From positions 267,618 through 331,617 of the forward strand of contig NZ_FKBR01000012.1 in NCBI RefSeq assembly GCF_900078335.1: DNA of 64,000 bases. The letters are read 5' to 3'. Position numbers and translations under genes: made by a program. Below, one piece after another: positions 8,260-16,824 of the stretch; the first letter of the stretch is position 1, and the number at the start of each line of letters is the position of its first letter. The notes under the pieces were generated by a model. The model saw only the letters and a program-made list of their open reading frames with translations. It was not told the origin of the DNA and ran no database searches. This DNA comes from Bordetella trematum (lineage in GTDB: Bacteria; Pseudomonadota; Gammaproteobacteria; Burkholderiales; Burkholderiaceae_B).

Positions 8260-9365
8260 TGAAACTACAGACTATCGAAAGCTTCATCGTCGACCTTCCC
8301 ATCGCCCGGCCGCATAAGCTCGCCATGGCGGTGATCGACCGCCACAGCCAGGTCATCGTGCGCGTGCGCACCGCCTGCGGCGCCGAAGGCCTGGGTGAGA
8401 TCGCCATCATCCCGCACTATGGCGAAGAAGCGCCGGGCGCCATCAAGGCCATGATCGACGAATGCCTGGCTCCCCACCTGATCGGCTGCGACATCCGCCA
8501 GCTGGGTGCGCTGCACCTGCACATGGACAAGATCATCAAGGGCAACGCCTACGCCAAGGGCGGCATCGAAATGGCCTGCGTCGACGCCCTGGGCCGGGCG
8601 CTGGGCGTGCCGGCGCACCAGTTGTTCGGCGGCAAGGTGCACGACCGCCTGCCGCTGCTCTGGGTACTGGGCAACGGCGAAATCGGCAAAGACATCGACG
8701 AAGCCCTCGCCCGCCTGGACGAAGGCCGCTACCGTCTCTTTCTGGTCAAGATCGGCAAGGGCGACCCGCAAGAGAACGTCGACCGCGCGCTGGCCATCCG
8801 CGAGGCGCTGGGCGAACGCGCACGGGTGCGCGTGGACATCAACCAGGGATGGGACGAGGCGACCGCCACCTGGGGCATCGCCCAGCTGGAGGCCGGCGGC
8901 ATCGAGATCATCGAACAACCCCTGCCGGCCCACAACATCGACGGCATGCGCCGCCTGACCGAGCGCTTTACCGTGCCCATCATGGCCGACGAAGGCGTCA
9001 TGACGCCGCATGATGCCCTGCGCATCGCCGCCTGCGGCGCGGCTGACGCCTTCTCGATCAAGATCACCAAGCATGGCGGCATGCTGCGCACCCAACAGGT
9101 CGGCAACATTGCGCAGGCAGCCGGCATCCAGCTGTTCGGCGGCACCATGATCGAAGGGCAGATCGGCACCTCCGCCTATGCGCAGATCTTCTCCACGCTG
9201 CCCAATCTCACCCTGGGCGCGCAGCTTTTCGGCCCCCACCTGCTGACCGACGACATTGCCGCGCCCGCCCTTGCCTTCAGCGACTACGCCCTGGAGGTGC
9301 CTGATGCGCCCGGGCTGGGCGTCACCCTGGACGTCGACAAACTGAAGTTCTACCAACGGCGCTGA
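8259..9365 (+). CDS. Muconate cycloisomerase-like enolase superfamily enzyme
   Basis: 368-aa enzyme with the N-terminal capping domain and C-terminal barrel of the mandelate racemase/muconate lactonising group. Visible catalytic residues: paired lysines in LFLVKIGKG, metal ligands in the ends of three strands (VDINQGW, EIIEQPLP, IMADEGVM), and the opposite-face lysine in SIKITKHGGM. This K-x-K plus K arrangement is that of cycloisomerases rather than mandelate racemase. ATG 8256 and 8259 are adjacent; 8259 is better spaced from GGAGG at 8250-8254. Translationally coupled to the YciI gene. It likely lactonises a cis,cis-muconate-type diacid or acts as an epimerase. Confidence 0.85.
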   Translation: MKLQTIESFIVDLPIARPHKLAMAVIDRHSQVIVRVRTACGAEGLGEIAIIPHYGEEAPGAIKAMIDECLAPHLIGCDIRQLGALHLHMDKIIKGNAYAKGGIEMACVDALGRALGVPAHQLFGGKVHDRLPLLWVLGNGEIGKDIDEALARLDEGRYRLFLVKIGKGDPQENVDRALAIREALGERARVRVDINQGWDEATATWGIAQLEAGGIEIIEQPLPAHNIDGMRRLTERFTVPIMADEGVMTPHDALRIAACGAADAFSIKITKHGGMLRTQQVGNIAQAAGIQLFGGTMIEGQIGTSAYAQIFSTLPNLTLGAQLFGPHLLTDDIAAPALAFSDYALEVPDAPGLGVTLDVDKLKFYQRR

Positions 9366-9377
9366 ACCCGCCGGGGC

Positions 9378-9403
9378 GGCAGGCCGGCGCGTGCCGGCCT
9401 GCC
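9378..9403. terminator. Hairpin between convergent genes
   Basis: Eleven-base perfect arms (9378-9388, 9393-9403) with a 4-base loop GCGT, between the stop codons of the convergent cycloisomerase and Bug genes. No T-run, so probably a bidirectional barrier. Confidence 0.5.
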
Positions 9404-9407
9404 CGGC

Positions 9408-10385
9408 CTAGTTCAGCTTCTGCAGGCCGCCCTTCTCGGCGACTTCGCCCCATCGATCGCGCTCAGAACGATTCCAGGCGGTGAAGTCGGCCGTATCCCT
9501 CAGCCGCCGCTCAAAGCCGGCGGAGATGAACTTGCTTTCATAGTCCGGCGTGTCAAAACCCTTGAGCAAGGCCGCCGCCAGCTTGCGCACGATCGGTTCG
9601 GGGATGCCGGCGGGCCCATAGAGCCCGAGCCAGCTGGTCACCTCGAAGTCTTCCATGCCTTGCTCCTGCATGGTCGGCACCTGCGGCAACTGCCTTGCCC
9701 GATAGGCGCTGGTGACCGCCAGCGGCTTCAGGCGCCCGGACTGGATCATGGGCAGACTGGGCGGCAGGTTCATGAACAGCAGGTCCAGATCCCCCTGCGA
9801 CACGCCGACCAGGGCATCGCTGGCCGCCTTGTAGGGCACGTGCTGCACCTTCAGGCCCGTGCGCTGCCCGAAAAGCTCGCTGGTCAGGTGCGAGGAACTG
9901 CCGACCCCATTGCTGCCATAAAGCAGCACCTTGTCCGCCTTCTTCTGGTAGTCGATGAATTCCTGCAGCGTGTTGGCGGGGTGATCCTGCCCGACCAGCA
10001 GCACATTGAGGAACTCGGCCGCCTGCGCGATGGGCATCAGGCTGGTGGAGACATCCAGCGGCATGTCGGCGCGCGTGACGGCGGGAATCACGTTGTGCCC
10101 CAGACCACCCAGCTGCAAGGTATAGCCATCCGGCGCGCGGGCGGCCACGGCCTGCATGCAGATCACCCCTCCGGCGCCGGCCTTGTTCTCGACCACCACG
10201 CTTTGCCCGAAGGCATCGCGCAGCACCTCGGCAGCCAACCGCGCGGCCAGATCCGTTGCGCTGCCGGGCGTGGAACCCACCATGATGGTGATGGGCCGCG
10301 AGGGATAGTCGCCCTGCGCCCGTGCCGGCAACACGCCGCCGACTGCTCCCACCCCCAGCCACTTCAATACATTACGTCGGTCCAT
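9408..10385 (-). CDS. Bug-family substrate-binding protein with Tat-like signal
   Basis: 325 aa. The N-terminus MDRRNVLKWLGVGAVGG has the twin-arginine RRxxLK pattern, so export may be by Tat and not Sec, with cleavage near ARAQG. Family motifs: PITIMVGSTPGSATDLAARLAAEVL, VVVENKAGAGGVICMQAVAARAPDGYTL, HVPYKAASDALVGVSQGDLDLLF. Start ATG is preceded by AGGAGAAAACTC. It follows a second closely related Bug gene by 30 bases, and both are downstream of the Rieske oxygenase alpha gene on the same strand, which suggests binding of the aromatic substrate. A tandem pair may differ in ligand preference. Confidence 0.88.
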   Translation of the reverse strand: MDRRNVLKWLGVGAVGGVLPARAQGDYPSRPITIMVGSTPGSATDLAARLAAEVLRDAFGQSVVVENKAGAGGVICMQAVAARAPDGYTLQLGGLGHNVIPAVTRADMPLDVSTSLMPIAQAAEFLNVLLVGQDHPANTLQEFIDYQKKADKVLLYGSNGVGSSSHLTSELFGQRTGLKVQHVPYKAASDALVGVSQGDLDLLFMNLPPSLPMIQSGRLKPLAVTSAYRARQLPQVPTMQEQGMEDFEVTSWLGLYGPAGIPEPIVRKLAAALLKGFDTPDYESKFISAGFERRLRDTADFTAWNRSERDRWGEVAEKGGLQKLN

Positions 10386-10415
10386 GAGTTTTCTCCTGGT
10401 CTCGGCGGCGGTGCA

Positions 10416-11411
10416 TCAAGCCTGTCCAAACTGCAAGGAAATGCCGGCCCGCTGGGCGATATCGCGCCAACGGATGAACTCCTGGCGGTTGCGCTCGGCA
10501 AAGCCGGCCGCATCGGCCGGCTTGGGTTCAAAACCGGCCACCTCCAGTTTTTCGCGATAGACCGGTTGCGCCAGCCCCTGCGCCAGCACCGTGCCCAGCT
10601 CCTGCACCAGGGCGGCGGGCATGGCCGCCGGGCCGTAGATGCCCAGCCAGCTGGCGACGTCGAAATCGGCCACACCCTGCTCCTGCATCGTGGGGACATC
10701 CGGCAGGTGGGCTGTGCGATAACTGCTGGTCACGGCTACCGGGCGCACCTTGCCGCTGCGGATCAGGGGCAGGACGGCCGGCAGATTGTTGAAACAGAGC
10801 TGCAACCCGCCGTTGACGAGGTCGACCATCATTTCCGAGCCGCCCCGATACGGCACGTGGGTCAGCTTGACCTGCTGGGTCTGGGCGAAGAACTCGGAGG
10901 CCAGATGCACCGAGGAGCCCACCCCGGTGGACCCATAGGTGAAATGCCCGGGCGGGGCGGCGCGAATGGCCTGCACCAGCTCGGGCACGCTGGCATAGGG
11001 AGCATCCCGGGTCACCACCAGCACGTTCACAAACTCGGCGGCCTGGGCTATCGGCACGAAGGCCTTGACGATATCCAGCGGCAGACCGCGCGTGACCGCC
11101 GGGGGAATCACGTTGCTGCCCAGCCCCCCGATCACCAGGGCGTGGCCGTCGGGCTTGGCCGCGGCCACGGCCTGCAGGCCGATCAGGCCGCTGGCGCCGG
11201 GCCGGTTCTCGACCACGACCGTATGGTCGTAATGCTTGTTGAGGATTTCGGCCATGACCCGGCCGGCGATGTCGGTCACGCCGCCCGGCGCGTAAGGCAC
11301 GATGATGGAGACGGGCCGGGGCCCGAAAGTGGTCGGCGCCGCACGCCCCGGCCCTGGCAGGCCCAGGCACGCGAAGGCGCCCAACGTCTTCAATACGGTA
11401 CGTCGTTTCAC
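10416..11411 (-). CDS. Bug-family substrate-binding protein with Tat-like signal
   Basis: 331 aa. MKRRTVLKTLGAFACLG is again a twin-arginine type signal (RRTVLK). Mature features: PVSIIVPYAPGGVTDIAGRVMAEIL, VVVENRPGASGLIGLQAVAAAKPDG, HVPYRGGSEMMVDLVNGGLQLCF. Closely similar in plan to the Bug protein encoded just downstream, so the pair is probably an old tandem duplication. It lies 121 bases after the Rieske alpha-subunit gene on the same strand. No TctA/TctB membrane genes are nearby, as for the other Bug genes in the window. Confidence 0.88.
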   Translation of the reverse strand: MKRRTVLKTLGAFACLGLPGPGRAAPTTFGPRPVSIIVPYAPGGVTDIAGRVMAEILNKHYDHTVVVENRPGASGLIGLQAVAAAKPDGHALVIGGLGSNVIPPAVTRGLPLDIVKAFVPIAQAAEFVNVLVVTRDAPYASVPELVQAIRAAPPGHFTYGSTGVGSSVHLASEFFAQTQQVKLTHVPYRGGSEMMVDLVNGGLQLCFNNLPAVLPLIRSGKVRPVAVTSSYRTAHLPDVPTMQEQGVADFDVASWLGIYGPAAMPAALVQELGTVLAQGLAQPVYREKLEVAGFEPKPADAAGFAERNRQEFIRWRDIAQRAGISLQFGQA

Positions 11412-11532
11412 AGCTTTCCCCTTGATGGCAGGTCGCCGGTTCTGGCCCGGCGTGGTGCTGCCTTGCTTGCGAATGGACGGTGCGCAGAAGGGGCGCTGCC
11501 CCTGGTGGCGCCGCAGTATCGGCCCGTCCCGC

Positions 11533-12864
11533 TCAGCTTTCGGGCATCAGGCCGGCCCAGTCCGCGCCGCCCATGAAGTGGGCCCAGCGCCGGTAATAGG
11601 CCCGCGCGTTCTCCTCGGTGTACTCATTGCTGAGCACCGCGCCGCGCAGCTCGGGAATCGGCGTGCTGTGGCCGAGCCCCATCTGATAGTTGAAGAACAT
11701 GTCCTGAGCCACCGCGCCCTTGCTGGCCTCGGTCGCCTGGCTCCAGTTCTCGAGGTCATCCGACTCGGTCATGCCGCCAGGGCCGGAATACCTCAGGTAG
11801 TAGTGCCGCGCCATCTCCTTGACGGCTTCGGGCGCATCCTCGTCGACCAGATACATGCGCCACATCTCCATCTCCGTGGCGCTGATGGGATGAAACACCG
11901 TCAGCGTGCGCGGCTGGATGCCGTGGAAAGACATATTGGGAAAGATGGTGCCCACCCGGTGGCGCACCCGCATGCCATCACCCAGGTTGAGAATCCTGCG
12001 CTCATGGATCTGGCGGTAGTACTCGGCGATCTCCGGGTCGCTCTGGTACATCGCGGTGAATTCGGGTTCCTCGAAGTGCGGCAGGTTGCCCAGCAGGCCA
12101 TGCCCCAGCTGCGGAAAGGCAATCGCCACCCTGCCTTTCATGGGATCGCGGCGCCCTTTCCCGCCGCTGGGCCCGATGCCCACGATATCGACCGAACGAT
12201 GGCTGATGTCGTGATACAGGTCGCCGATGAAATTCTCGGCGGGCAGTTTCCAGTTGGCCGGGATGCGCCACTTCTGGACCCCGCCAATCACCACCGAGCC
12301 GCCCTCGCGGCCATCCCGATGGTCCAGCGCGGCATCCAGGTAAAGGCGCATGTCGCCCAGGTAGGCTTCAAACGGCGGTGCGTTCTCATCCCAGGTGGCC
12401 CAGATGGTGCCCTTGTAGTTGCAGACCTGGGCGACCGACTTCAGGCCCCACTGTTTCTTGTCCAGCTCCGACAGATAGTGCGTGGCGAAGCCCGGCACCC
12501 CGACCAGTTCGCCGGGCCGCTCCACCAGGTTGCCATCGGTGGAGAAACTCCAGCCGTGATACGGACAGGTGAAAGTGCGGTTGTTGCCATGGTCGTAGCG
12601 ACAGAGCTTCATGCCCCGATGCGTGCAACTGTTGAGCAACACCTGGATCTGCCCCTGCCGGTCGCGCGTCAGGATGACCGAGTCGGTCCCCATGCGAGAC
12701 ACGAAATAGTCGTCCGGTTTGGGCACCAGGCTTTCATGGCCGACGAACAGCCATGCGCGCGCAAAGATACGCTTGATTTCCTGCTGGAAAATTTCTTCAT
12801 CGGCAAAGATTGCACGGCTGACCAACCCCTCGTCAGCGCGCACCAACTCATCAATGGCTTTCAT
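11533..12864 (-). CDS. Rieske non-haem iron aromatic dioxygenase, alpha subunit
   Basis: 443 aa. The Rieske [2Fe-2S] centre ligands are at residues about 80-105 (C-T-H then C-P-Y-H-G-W). The catalytic domain carries the mononuclear iron site in NFIGDLYHDISHRS (the two His about residue 205, with a downstream Asp expected near residue 360). This subunit holds the active site and inserts dioxygen into an aromatic ring. An ATG six codons upstream (12882) is possible, but AAGGGG lies six bases before ATG 12864. It is separated from, and divergent to, the operon with the matching beta subunit, ferredoxin and reductase, so the complex is encoded on both sides of one promoter region. Confidence 0.9.
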   Translation of the reverse strand: MKAIDELVRADEGLVSRAIFADEEIFQQEIKRIFARAWLFVGHESLVPKPDDYFVSRMGTDSVILTRDRQGQIQVLLNSCTHRGMKLCRYDHGNNRTFTCPYHGWSFSTDGNLVERPGELVGVPGFATHYLSELDKKQWGLKSVAQVCNYKGTIWATWDENAPPFEAYLGDMRLYLDAALDHRDGREGGSVVIGGVQKWRIPANWKLPAENFIGDLYHDISHRSVDIVGIGPSGGKGRRDPMKGRVAIAFPQLGHGLLGNLPHFEEPEFTAMYQSDPEIAEYYRQIHERRILNLGDGMRVRHRVGTIFPNMSFHGIQPRTLTVFHPISATEMEMWRMYLVDEDAPEAVKEMARHYYLRYSGPGGMTESDDLENWSQATEASKGAVAQDMFFNYQMGLGHSTPIPELRGAVLSNEYTEENARAYYRRWAHFMGGADWAGLMPES

Positions 12865-12927
12865 TTCTTCCCCTTGGTTCATGCCTCAGGGAACGCTCAC
12901 GAACTGCCACGCCCCCCATAAACTCCG

Positions 12928-13048
12928 ATAATCATACAAACTAATACTACGATCTAAACTCGCCTGATTTCAATAGTTTGCCTCGTAATCGAATACCCTT
13001 ACCCAGAAAATATTGATGATGACGAAAGTTTGTCGTATAAACATACAA
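12928..13048. promoter_or_regulatory. Divergent promoter with repeated ATAAnCATACAA sites
   Basis: The same 12-base word, ATAATCATACAA at 12928-12939 and ATAAACATACAA at 13037-13048, occurs twice in one orientation, 109 bases apart, near either end of the AT-rich region between the oxygenase alpha gene and the GntR gene. One copy is close to each gene start, as expected for an operator pair bound by the GntR product, perhaps with looping. Confidence 0.5.
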
Positions 13049-13089
13049 GCCTTCGACGCAGCCCTTTCCGGTGCTGCAAGGGAACACAC

Positions 13090-13860
13090 ATGGCCTTTTT
13101 GAAACGACAACGCAATCTGCCCTCCGCCGCCGAACCCAACCTGACAGACCGGGTCGCGGAAATGCTGGTCCGCGAGATCACCAGCGGGCAGTACAAGCTG
13201 GGCGAGATCCTGCCGCCCGAACAGATCATTGCCGAACGCCTGGGGGTGTCGCGCACCGTGCTGCGCGAGGCGGTGTCCCGCCTGAAAGCCGACGGCATGG
13301 TCAGCAGCAAGCAGGGCCGCGGCCTGACCATCACGGCCACCGAACGCCCTTTCGTGCTGCGCATGCAGGGTGCTGGCCTGGACGATGTCGAGCAGATCCT
13401 GGCGATCGTGGAGTTGCGGCGCGGCTTCGAGATCGAGGCCGCCTCCCTGGCCGCGACCCGCCGCACGCTCAATGACCTCGCCGCCATGCGCGCGGCGCTG
13501 CGCGGCATGGCCCTGGCCATCGACTCCGATGACATCGTGGCCGGCGTTGAGGCCGACATGCACTTTCACCGCACCATCGCCGAAGCCACCCACAACACCT
13601 ACTACGTCGAGTTCTTCAACTTTCTGAGTTCGCTGCTGGATCGCAACCTGCGTGTTTCGCGCACCCGGTCCGCGCAGGCGAAACGCGGCATCGACGCCCA
13701 GCACGAGCACGAGACGCTCTACCAGGCCATCGCCGACGGCGACGCCGAACTGGCGCGGCGCCACGCGCGCACCCATATCGAGAACACCGAGACCCGCCTG
13801 CGCGCGCACAGCCTGCTGCATGGGGCGCAAGGCATGAGCGAGGCCGGCACCATGTCCTGA
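13090..13860 (+). CDS. GntR-family regulator with FCD ligand domain
   Basis: 256 aa. N-terminal winged helix (LTDRVAEMLVREITSGQYKLGEILPPEQIIAERLGVSRTVLREAVSRLKADGMV) followed by an FCD domain with metal-site residues in ADMHFHRTIAEATHN and near RRHARTHIENT. The frame is open from 13030, but ATG 13090 is preceded by AAGGGAAC. It is divergent from the oxygenase alpha gene and 70 bases ahead of the reductase gene, so it is the local regulator of the dioxygenase pathway, most likely a repressor released by a pathway acid. Confidence 0.88.
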   Translation: MAFLKRQRNLPSAAEPNLTDRVAEMLVREITSGQYKLGEILPPEQIIAERLGVSRTVLREAVSRLKADGMVSSKQGRGLTITATERPFVLRMQGAGLDDVEQILAIVELRRGFEIEAASLAATRRTLNDLAAMRAALRGMALAIDSDDIVAGVEADMHFHRTIAEATHNTYYVEFFNFLSSLLDRNLRVSRTRSAQAKRGIDAQHEHETLYQAIADGDAELARRHARTHIENTETRLRAHSLLHGAQGMSEAGTMS

Positions 13861-13930
13861 AGGGGCCGGCTGCCGGGTCCGCCGCCGGCCATGTAGACCA
13901 GAACAACCGCATCAGACGGGGGAGACAACC

Positions 13931-15136
13931 ATGCAAAACGAAGGGCCGCCTGTGCTGCAGGCCGACGTCCTCATCATCGGCGCCAGCCACGCCGGCGCCG
14001 AATGCGCGCAGGCGCTGCGTGCGGCGGGCTACGCCGGCCGCATCCTGCTGCTGGACGCGCAGGACCGCCATCCCTATCAACGCCCGCCGCTATCCAAGGG
14101 CGTGCTGGCCGGGCACACCGATGCCGAGCGCATGACGCTGCTCTCGCCCCAGGCCTGCGCACAGCGGGACATCACCTTCCTGCCCGGCGTGACGGTCAGC
14201 GCCCTGCTGCCTCAGGCGCATCGCGCACAAACGCAGGATGGCCGCGACATCCACTATCGGCATTGCGTCATCGCCACTGGCGCGCGCGCCCGCCTGCTGG
14301 AGCTGCCCGAGGGCTTGCCCTGCCACGTCATCCGCCAGTTCGACGACGCCCTGGCCTTGCGACAGGCCATGCTGCCCGGCCACCGGCTGATCATCATCGG
14401 CGGCGGCTACCTGGGTCTGGAGGCTGCCTCCAGCGCCGCCAAGCTGGGCCTGCAGGTCACCGTGCTGGAGCAATCGACCGGTCTGATGGCCGGAAAGGTC
14501 TCGCCCGAAACCGCCGCGCGCCTGCAAGCGCTGCATGAGCAGGCCGGCATCCGGATCCTGCGTCAGGCACGCATCCGGCAATGGCGGCGCGATAGCCAGG
14601 GCTGGCAGGTTGTGCTGGACGATGGCGGCGTGTTGCCGACCGACCTGGTGCTGCAGAGCGTGGGCGCCCAAGCCAACGATGCGCTGGCGCGCGCGGCGGG
14701 CCTGCGCTGCGACAACGGCATCGTCATTGATGCCGCCTGCCGCAGCAGCGCGCCGGACATCTACGCCATCGGCGACTGCGCCAGCCAGCCGCGCGGCGCC
14801 AGCGCTGCGGCGATACGCATCGAAAGCGTGCAGAACGCGCTCGAACAGGCCCGCTCTGCGGCCGCCCACATCGCCGGTGGCGCGCCACCCCCGGCCCGCC
14901 CCCCCACCTTCTGGTCCGAACAGCAGGGCTGCCGCCTGCAGATGGCCGGCCTGATCGATCCCGGCCTTGCGGTGCACGACCGCGTGTTCGACACGGCCAA
15001 GGGCTGGCTGGTCGAACGTCGCCAGGGCGGCCAGCTGGCCGTGGTCGAGGCCGTGGACAGCCCGGTCGAATTCATGCGCGCCGTCAAGCGCATCGGCACC
15101 GCCAGCGACGAGCCGGCCCCCGCACTGCTTCATTGA
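13931..15136 (+). CDS. FAD-dependent ferredoxin reductase of the dioxygenase system
   Basis: 401 aa, the NADH-accepting component (rhodocoxin/putidaredoxin reductase type). An FAD site opens the protein (VLIIGASHAGAECAQAL), the NAD site is LIIIGGGYLGLEAASSAAKLGLQVTVLEQ at about residues 155-183, and the second FAD contact is DIYAIGDCA near residue 280. The C-terminal Reductase_C domain is present. It moves electrons from NADH to the [2Fe-2S] ferredoxin encoded 16 bases downstream, and from there to the Rieske oxygenase. Start has GGGGGAGAC upstream. Confidence 0.9.
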   Translation: MQNEGPPVLQADVLIIGASHAGAECAQALRAAGYAGRILLLDAQDRHPYQRPPLSKGVLAGHTDAERMTLLSPQACAQRDITFLPGVTVSALLPQAHRAQTQDGRDIHYRHCVIATGARARLLELPEGLPCHVIRQFDDALALRQAMLPGHRLIIIGGGYLGLEAASSAAKLGLQVTVLEQSTGLMAGKVSPETAARLQALHEQAGIRILRQARIRQWRRDSQGWQVVLDDGGVLPTDLVLQSVGAQANDALARAAGLRCDNGIVIDAACRSSAPDIYAIGDCASQPRGASAAAIRIESVQNALEQARSAAAHIAGGAPPPARPPTFWSEQQGCRLQMAGLIDPGLAVHDRVFDTAKGWLVERRQGGQLAVVEAVDSPVEFMRAVKRIGTASDEPAPALLH

Positions 15137-15152
15137 AAGGAGCCGCAACACC

Positions 15153-15479
15153 ATGCCTCATGTGATTTTTGAACACCCCGACGGCAGCGAACAGACGCTG
15201 GAGATCCCCAATGGCTGGTCGCTGATGGAGGCCGCAAGACAACAAGGGCTGCCCGGCATCGTGGCCGAGTGTGGCGGCGGGGCCATCTGCGGCACCTGCC
15301 ATGTCCTGCTCGATCCCGAGGTCCACGCCCGCCTGCCGCCGGCCGACTTCACCGAGCAGGCCCTGCTGGAAATCGTGCCGCAGGCCGGACCGACCAGCCG
15401 CCTGTCCTGTCAGATCATCATCGGCGAAGAGCTCGACGGCATGCGTGTGCGCATCCCCGCCGAACAACTCTGCCTCTGA
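15153..15479 (+). CDS. [2Fe-2S] ferredoxin of the dioxygenase system
   Basis: 108 aa, adrenodoxin/putidaredoxin type. Cluster ligands are seen as C-x5-C-x2-C (ECGGGAICGTCHV, about residues 40-50) plus a fourth Cys in RLSCQI near residue 87. Start ATG 15153 follows AAGGAGCCGC. It is the one-electron shuttle between the reductase encoded upstream and the oxygenase. A plant-type ferredoxin shuttle combined with a separate FAD reductase makes this a three-component dioxygenase. Confidence 0.9.
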   Translation: MPHVIFEHPDGSEQTLEIPNGWSLMEAARQQGLPGIVAECGGGAICGTCHVLLDPEVHARLPPADFTEQALLEIVPQAGPTSRLSCQIIIGEELDGMRVRIPAEQLCL

Positions 15480-15495
15480 ACCGCAAAGCCCTGCC

Positions 15496-15702
15496 ATGTC
15501 CGAATTCAAGAACGTCAACCTTGCCACGCTGACCCCGGGCGCCCGGGTGCGCACCGCCGATGGCGCCATCGCCGAAGTGGCCGACAACCCGCTGGACGGC
15601 ACCTGGATCATCTGCCGTTACCTCGAACACCCCACCTCGCCCGGGCTGCTCGATGGCAAGGAACACGCCATCTTCGCCACCGACATTGAAAGTGTCCTCT
15701 GA
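15496..15702 (+). CDS. Small protein of unknown function in the dioxygenase operon
   Basis: 68 aa, 16 bases after the ferredoxin gene. It begins MSEFKNVNLATLTPGARVRTADG and continues with VADNPLDGTWIICRYLEHP. There is no signal peptide, membrane segment or cysteine cluster. The GARVRTADGAIAEVADNP pattern suggests a small beta-barrel like KOW or SH3 folds, but I do not recognise the family. Spacing and strand say it is co-expressed with the electron-transfer chain; it could be an assembly or coupling factor. Confidence 0.65.
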   Translation: MSEFKNVNLATLTPGARVRTADGAIAEVADNPLDGTWIICRYLEHPTSPGLLDGKEHAIFATDIESVL

Positions 15703-15765
15703 AGCCCGGTTTCCGCATCCCGCCTTTCTTGCTGTCCCCAATCTCTTACTGAAGGAGCATTTCCC

Positions 15766-16749
15766 ATGGCCAAGCCCTTAGTCGTCGTCTCCGCGCCGCT
15801 GCCCCAGGATCTGCGCGAGCAGCTCGCCGCCCAGACCGAAATCATCGACGTGCCGACCGGCCAGGCGATTGTCCAGACCCTGGGCGCCGAACAGGCCCGG
15901 CAGGTGCAAGGCATCCTCTGCACGGTGCGCAGCAAGATCGACCGCGATCTGCTGGCAGCCATGCCCGCGCTGCGCGTGGTTTCCAACTTCGCGGTCGGTT
16001 TCGACAACGTCGACATCCCCGCAATGAACGAACACGGCGTGCTGATGTGCAATACCCCCAAGGTGCTCGACGGCGCCGTGGCCGACCTGACCTTCGGCCT
16101 GATCCTCTGTCTGGCGCGCAACCTGGTGGCCGGCGATGCCTTTGTGCGCAGCGGCGCCTGGACCAAGGGCGCCTTCCCGCTGGCGCACGACATCCGCGGC
16201 AAGACCCTCGGCCTGCTGGGCATGGGCCGGATCGGACGCGAAGTGGCCCGCATCGCGCACGCCTTCGACATGCCGGTCATCTACCACAACCGCCGGCAGG
16301 ACAGCGAAGCCGAGGCCAGCGGCCTGGCGAGCTACCGCGAACGGGATGCGCTGTTTGCCGAATCCGACGTGCTCAGCATCCACATCCCGCTCGACCCGCA
16401 GACGCGCCACAGCATCGGCGCGCGCGAACTGGGGCTGATGAAACCCACCGCCTACCTGATCAACACTGCGCGCGGCGCGGTGGTCGACGAGGCGGCGCTG
16501 ATCGCCGCGCTGCAGGCGGGCCGTCTGGCCGGCGCCGGCCTGGACGTCATGGAAACCGAACCACTGCCGCCTGAAAGCCTCTTGTGCGCCATGCCCAACG
16601 TCGTGTTGCAGGCCCACATCGGCAGCGCCACGGTGGAAACCCGGCGCGCCATGATCGACCTCGCGGCCCACAACCTGATGGACGCGCTGGCGGGGAAAAA
16701 ACCCGTGGCGATGGTCAACCCGGACATCTGGGAACGCCGCCAGGCCTGA
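15766..16749 (+). CDS. NAD(P)-dependent D-2-hydroxyacid dehydrogenase
   Basis: 327 aa. NAD site GKTLGLLGMGRIGREVARIAHAFDM at about residues 145-170; catalytic Arg in INTARGAVVDE, Glu in AGAGLDVMETEPL... wait-free reading shows the Glu-His pair as GLDVMETEP and LQAHIGSATVETR. Hydroxyphenylpyruvate/glyoxylate reductase-like members reduce 2-oxo acids or oxidise D-2-hydroxy acids. The usual PHIGSAT motif is here QAHIGSAT, a mild change. Start follows AAGGAGCATTTCCC. Its place inside a dioxygenase operon suggests that a side-chain 2-hydroxy or 2-oxo acid is handled. Confidence 0.85.
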   Translation: MAKPLVVVSAPLPQDLREQLAAQTEIIDVPTGQAIVQTLGAEQARQVQGILCTVRSKIDRDLLAAMPALRVVSNFAVGFDNVDIPAMNEHGVLMCNTPKVLDGAVADLTFGLILCLARNLVAGDAFVRSGAWTKGAFPLAHDIRGKTLGLLGMGRIGREVARIAHAFDMPVIYHNRRQDSEAEASGLASYRERDALFAESDVLSIHIPLDPQTRHSIGARELGLMKPTAYLINTARGAVVDEAALIAALQAGRLAGAGLDVMETEPLPPESLLCAMPNVVLQAHIGSATVETRRAMIDLAAHNLMDALAGKKPVAMVNPDIWERRQA

Positions 16750-16824
16750 GTGCGGCGCGTGCATCGCTGCCCCGGCGGCGATGCACGCGCCCGCCCGCCG
16801 CCCACCCTTTCACCGAGCCTCGCC

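Noticed and set aside
9660-11576. Open frame of 638 codons on the plus strand
   Set aside because: Antisense to two Bug genes; no ribosome site and low-complexity composition.
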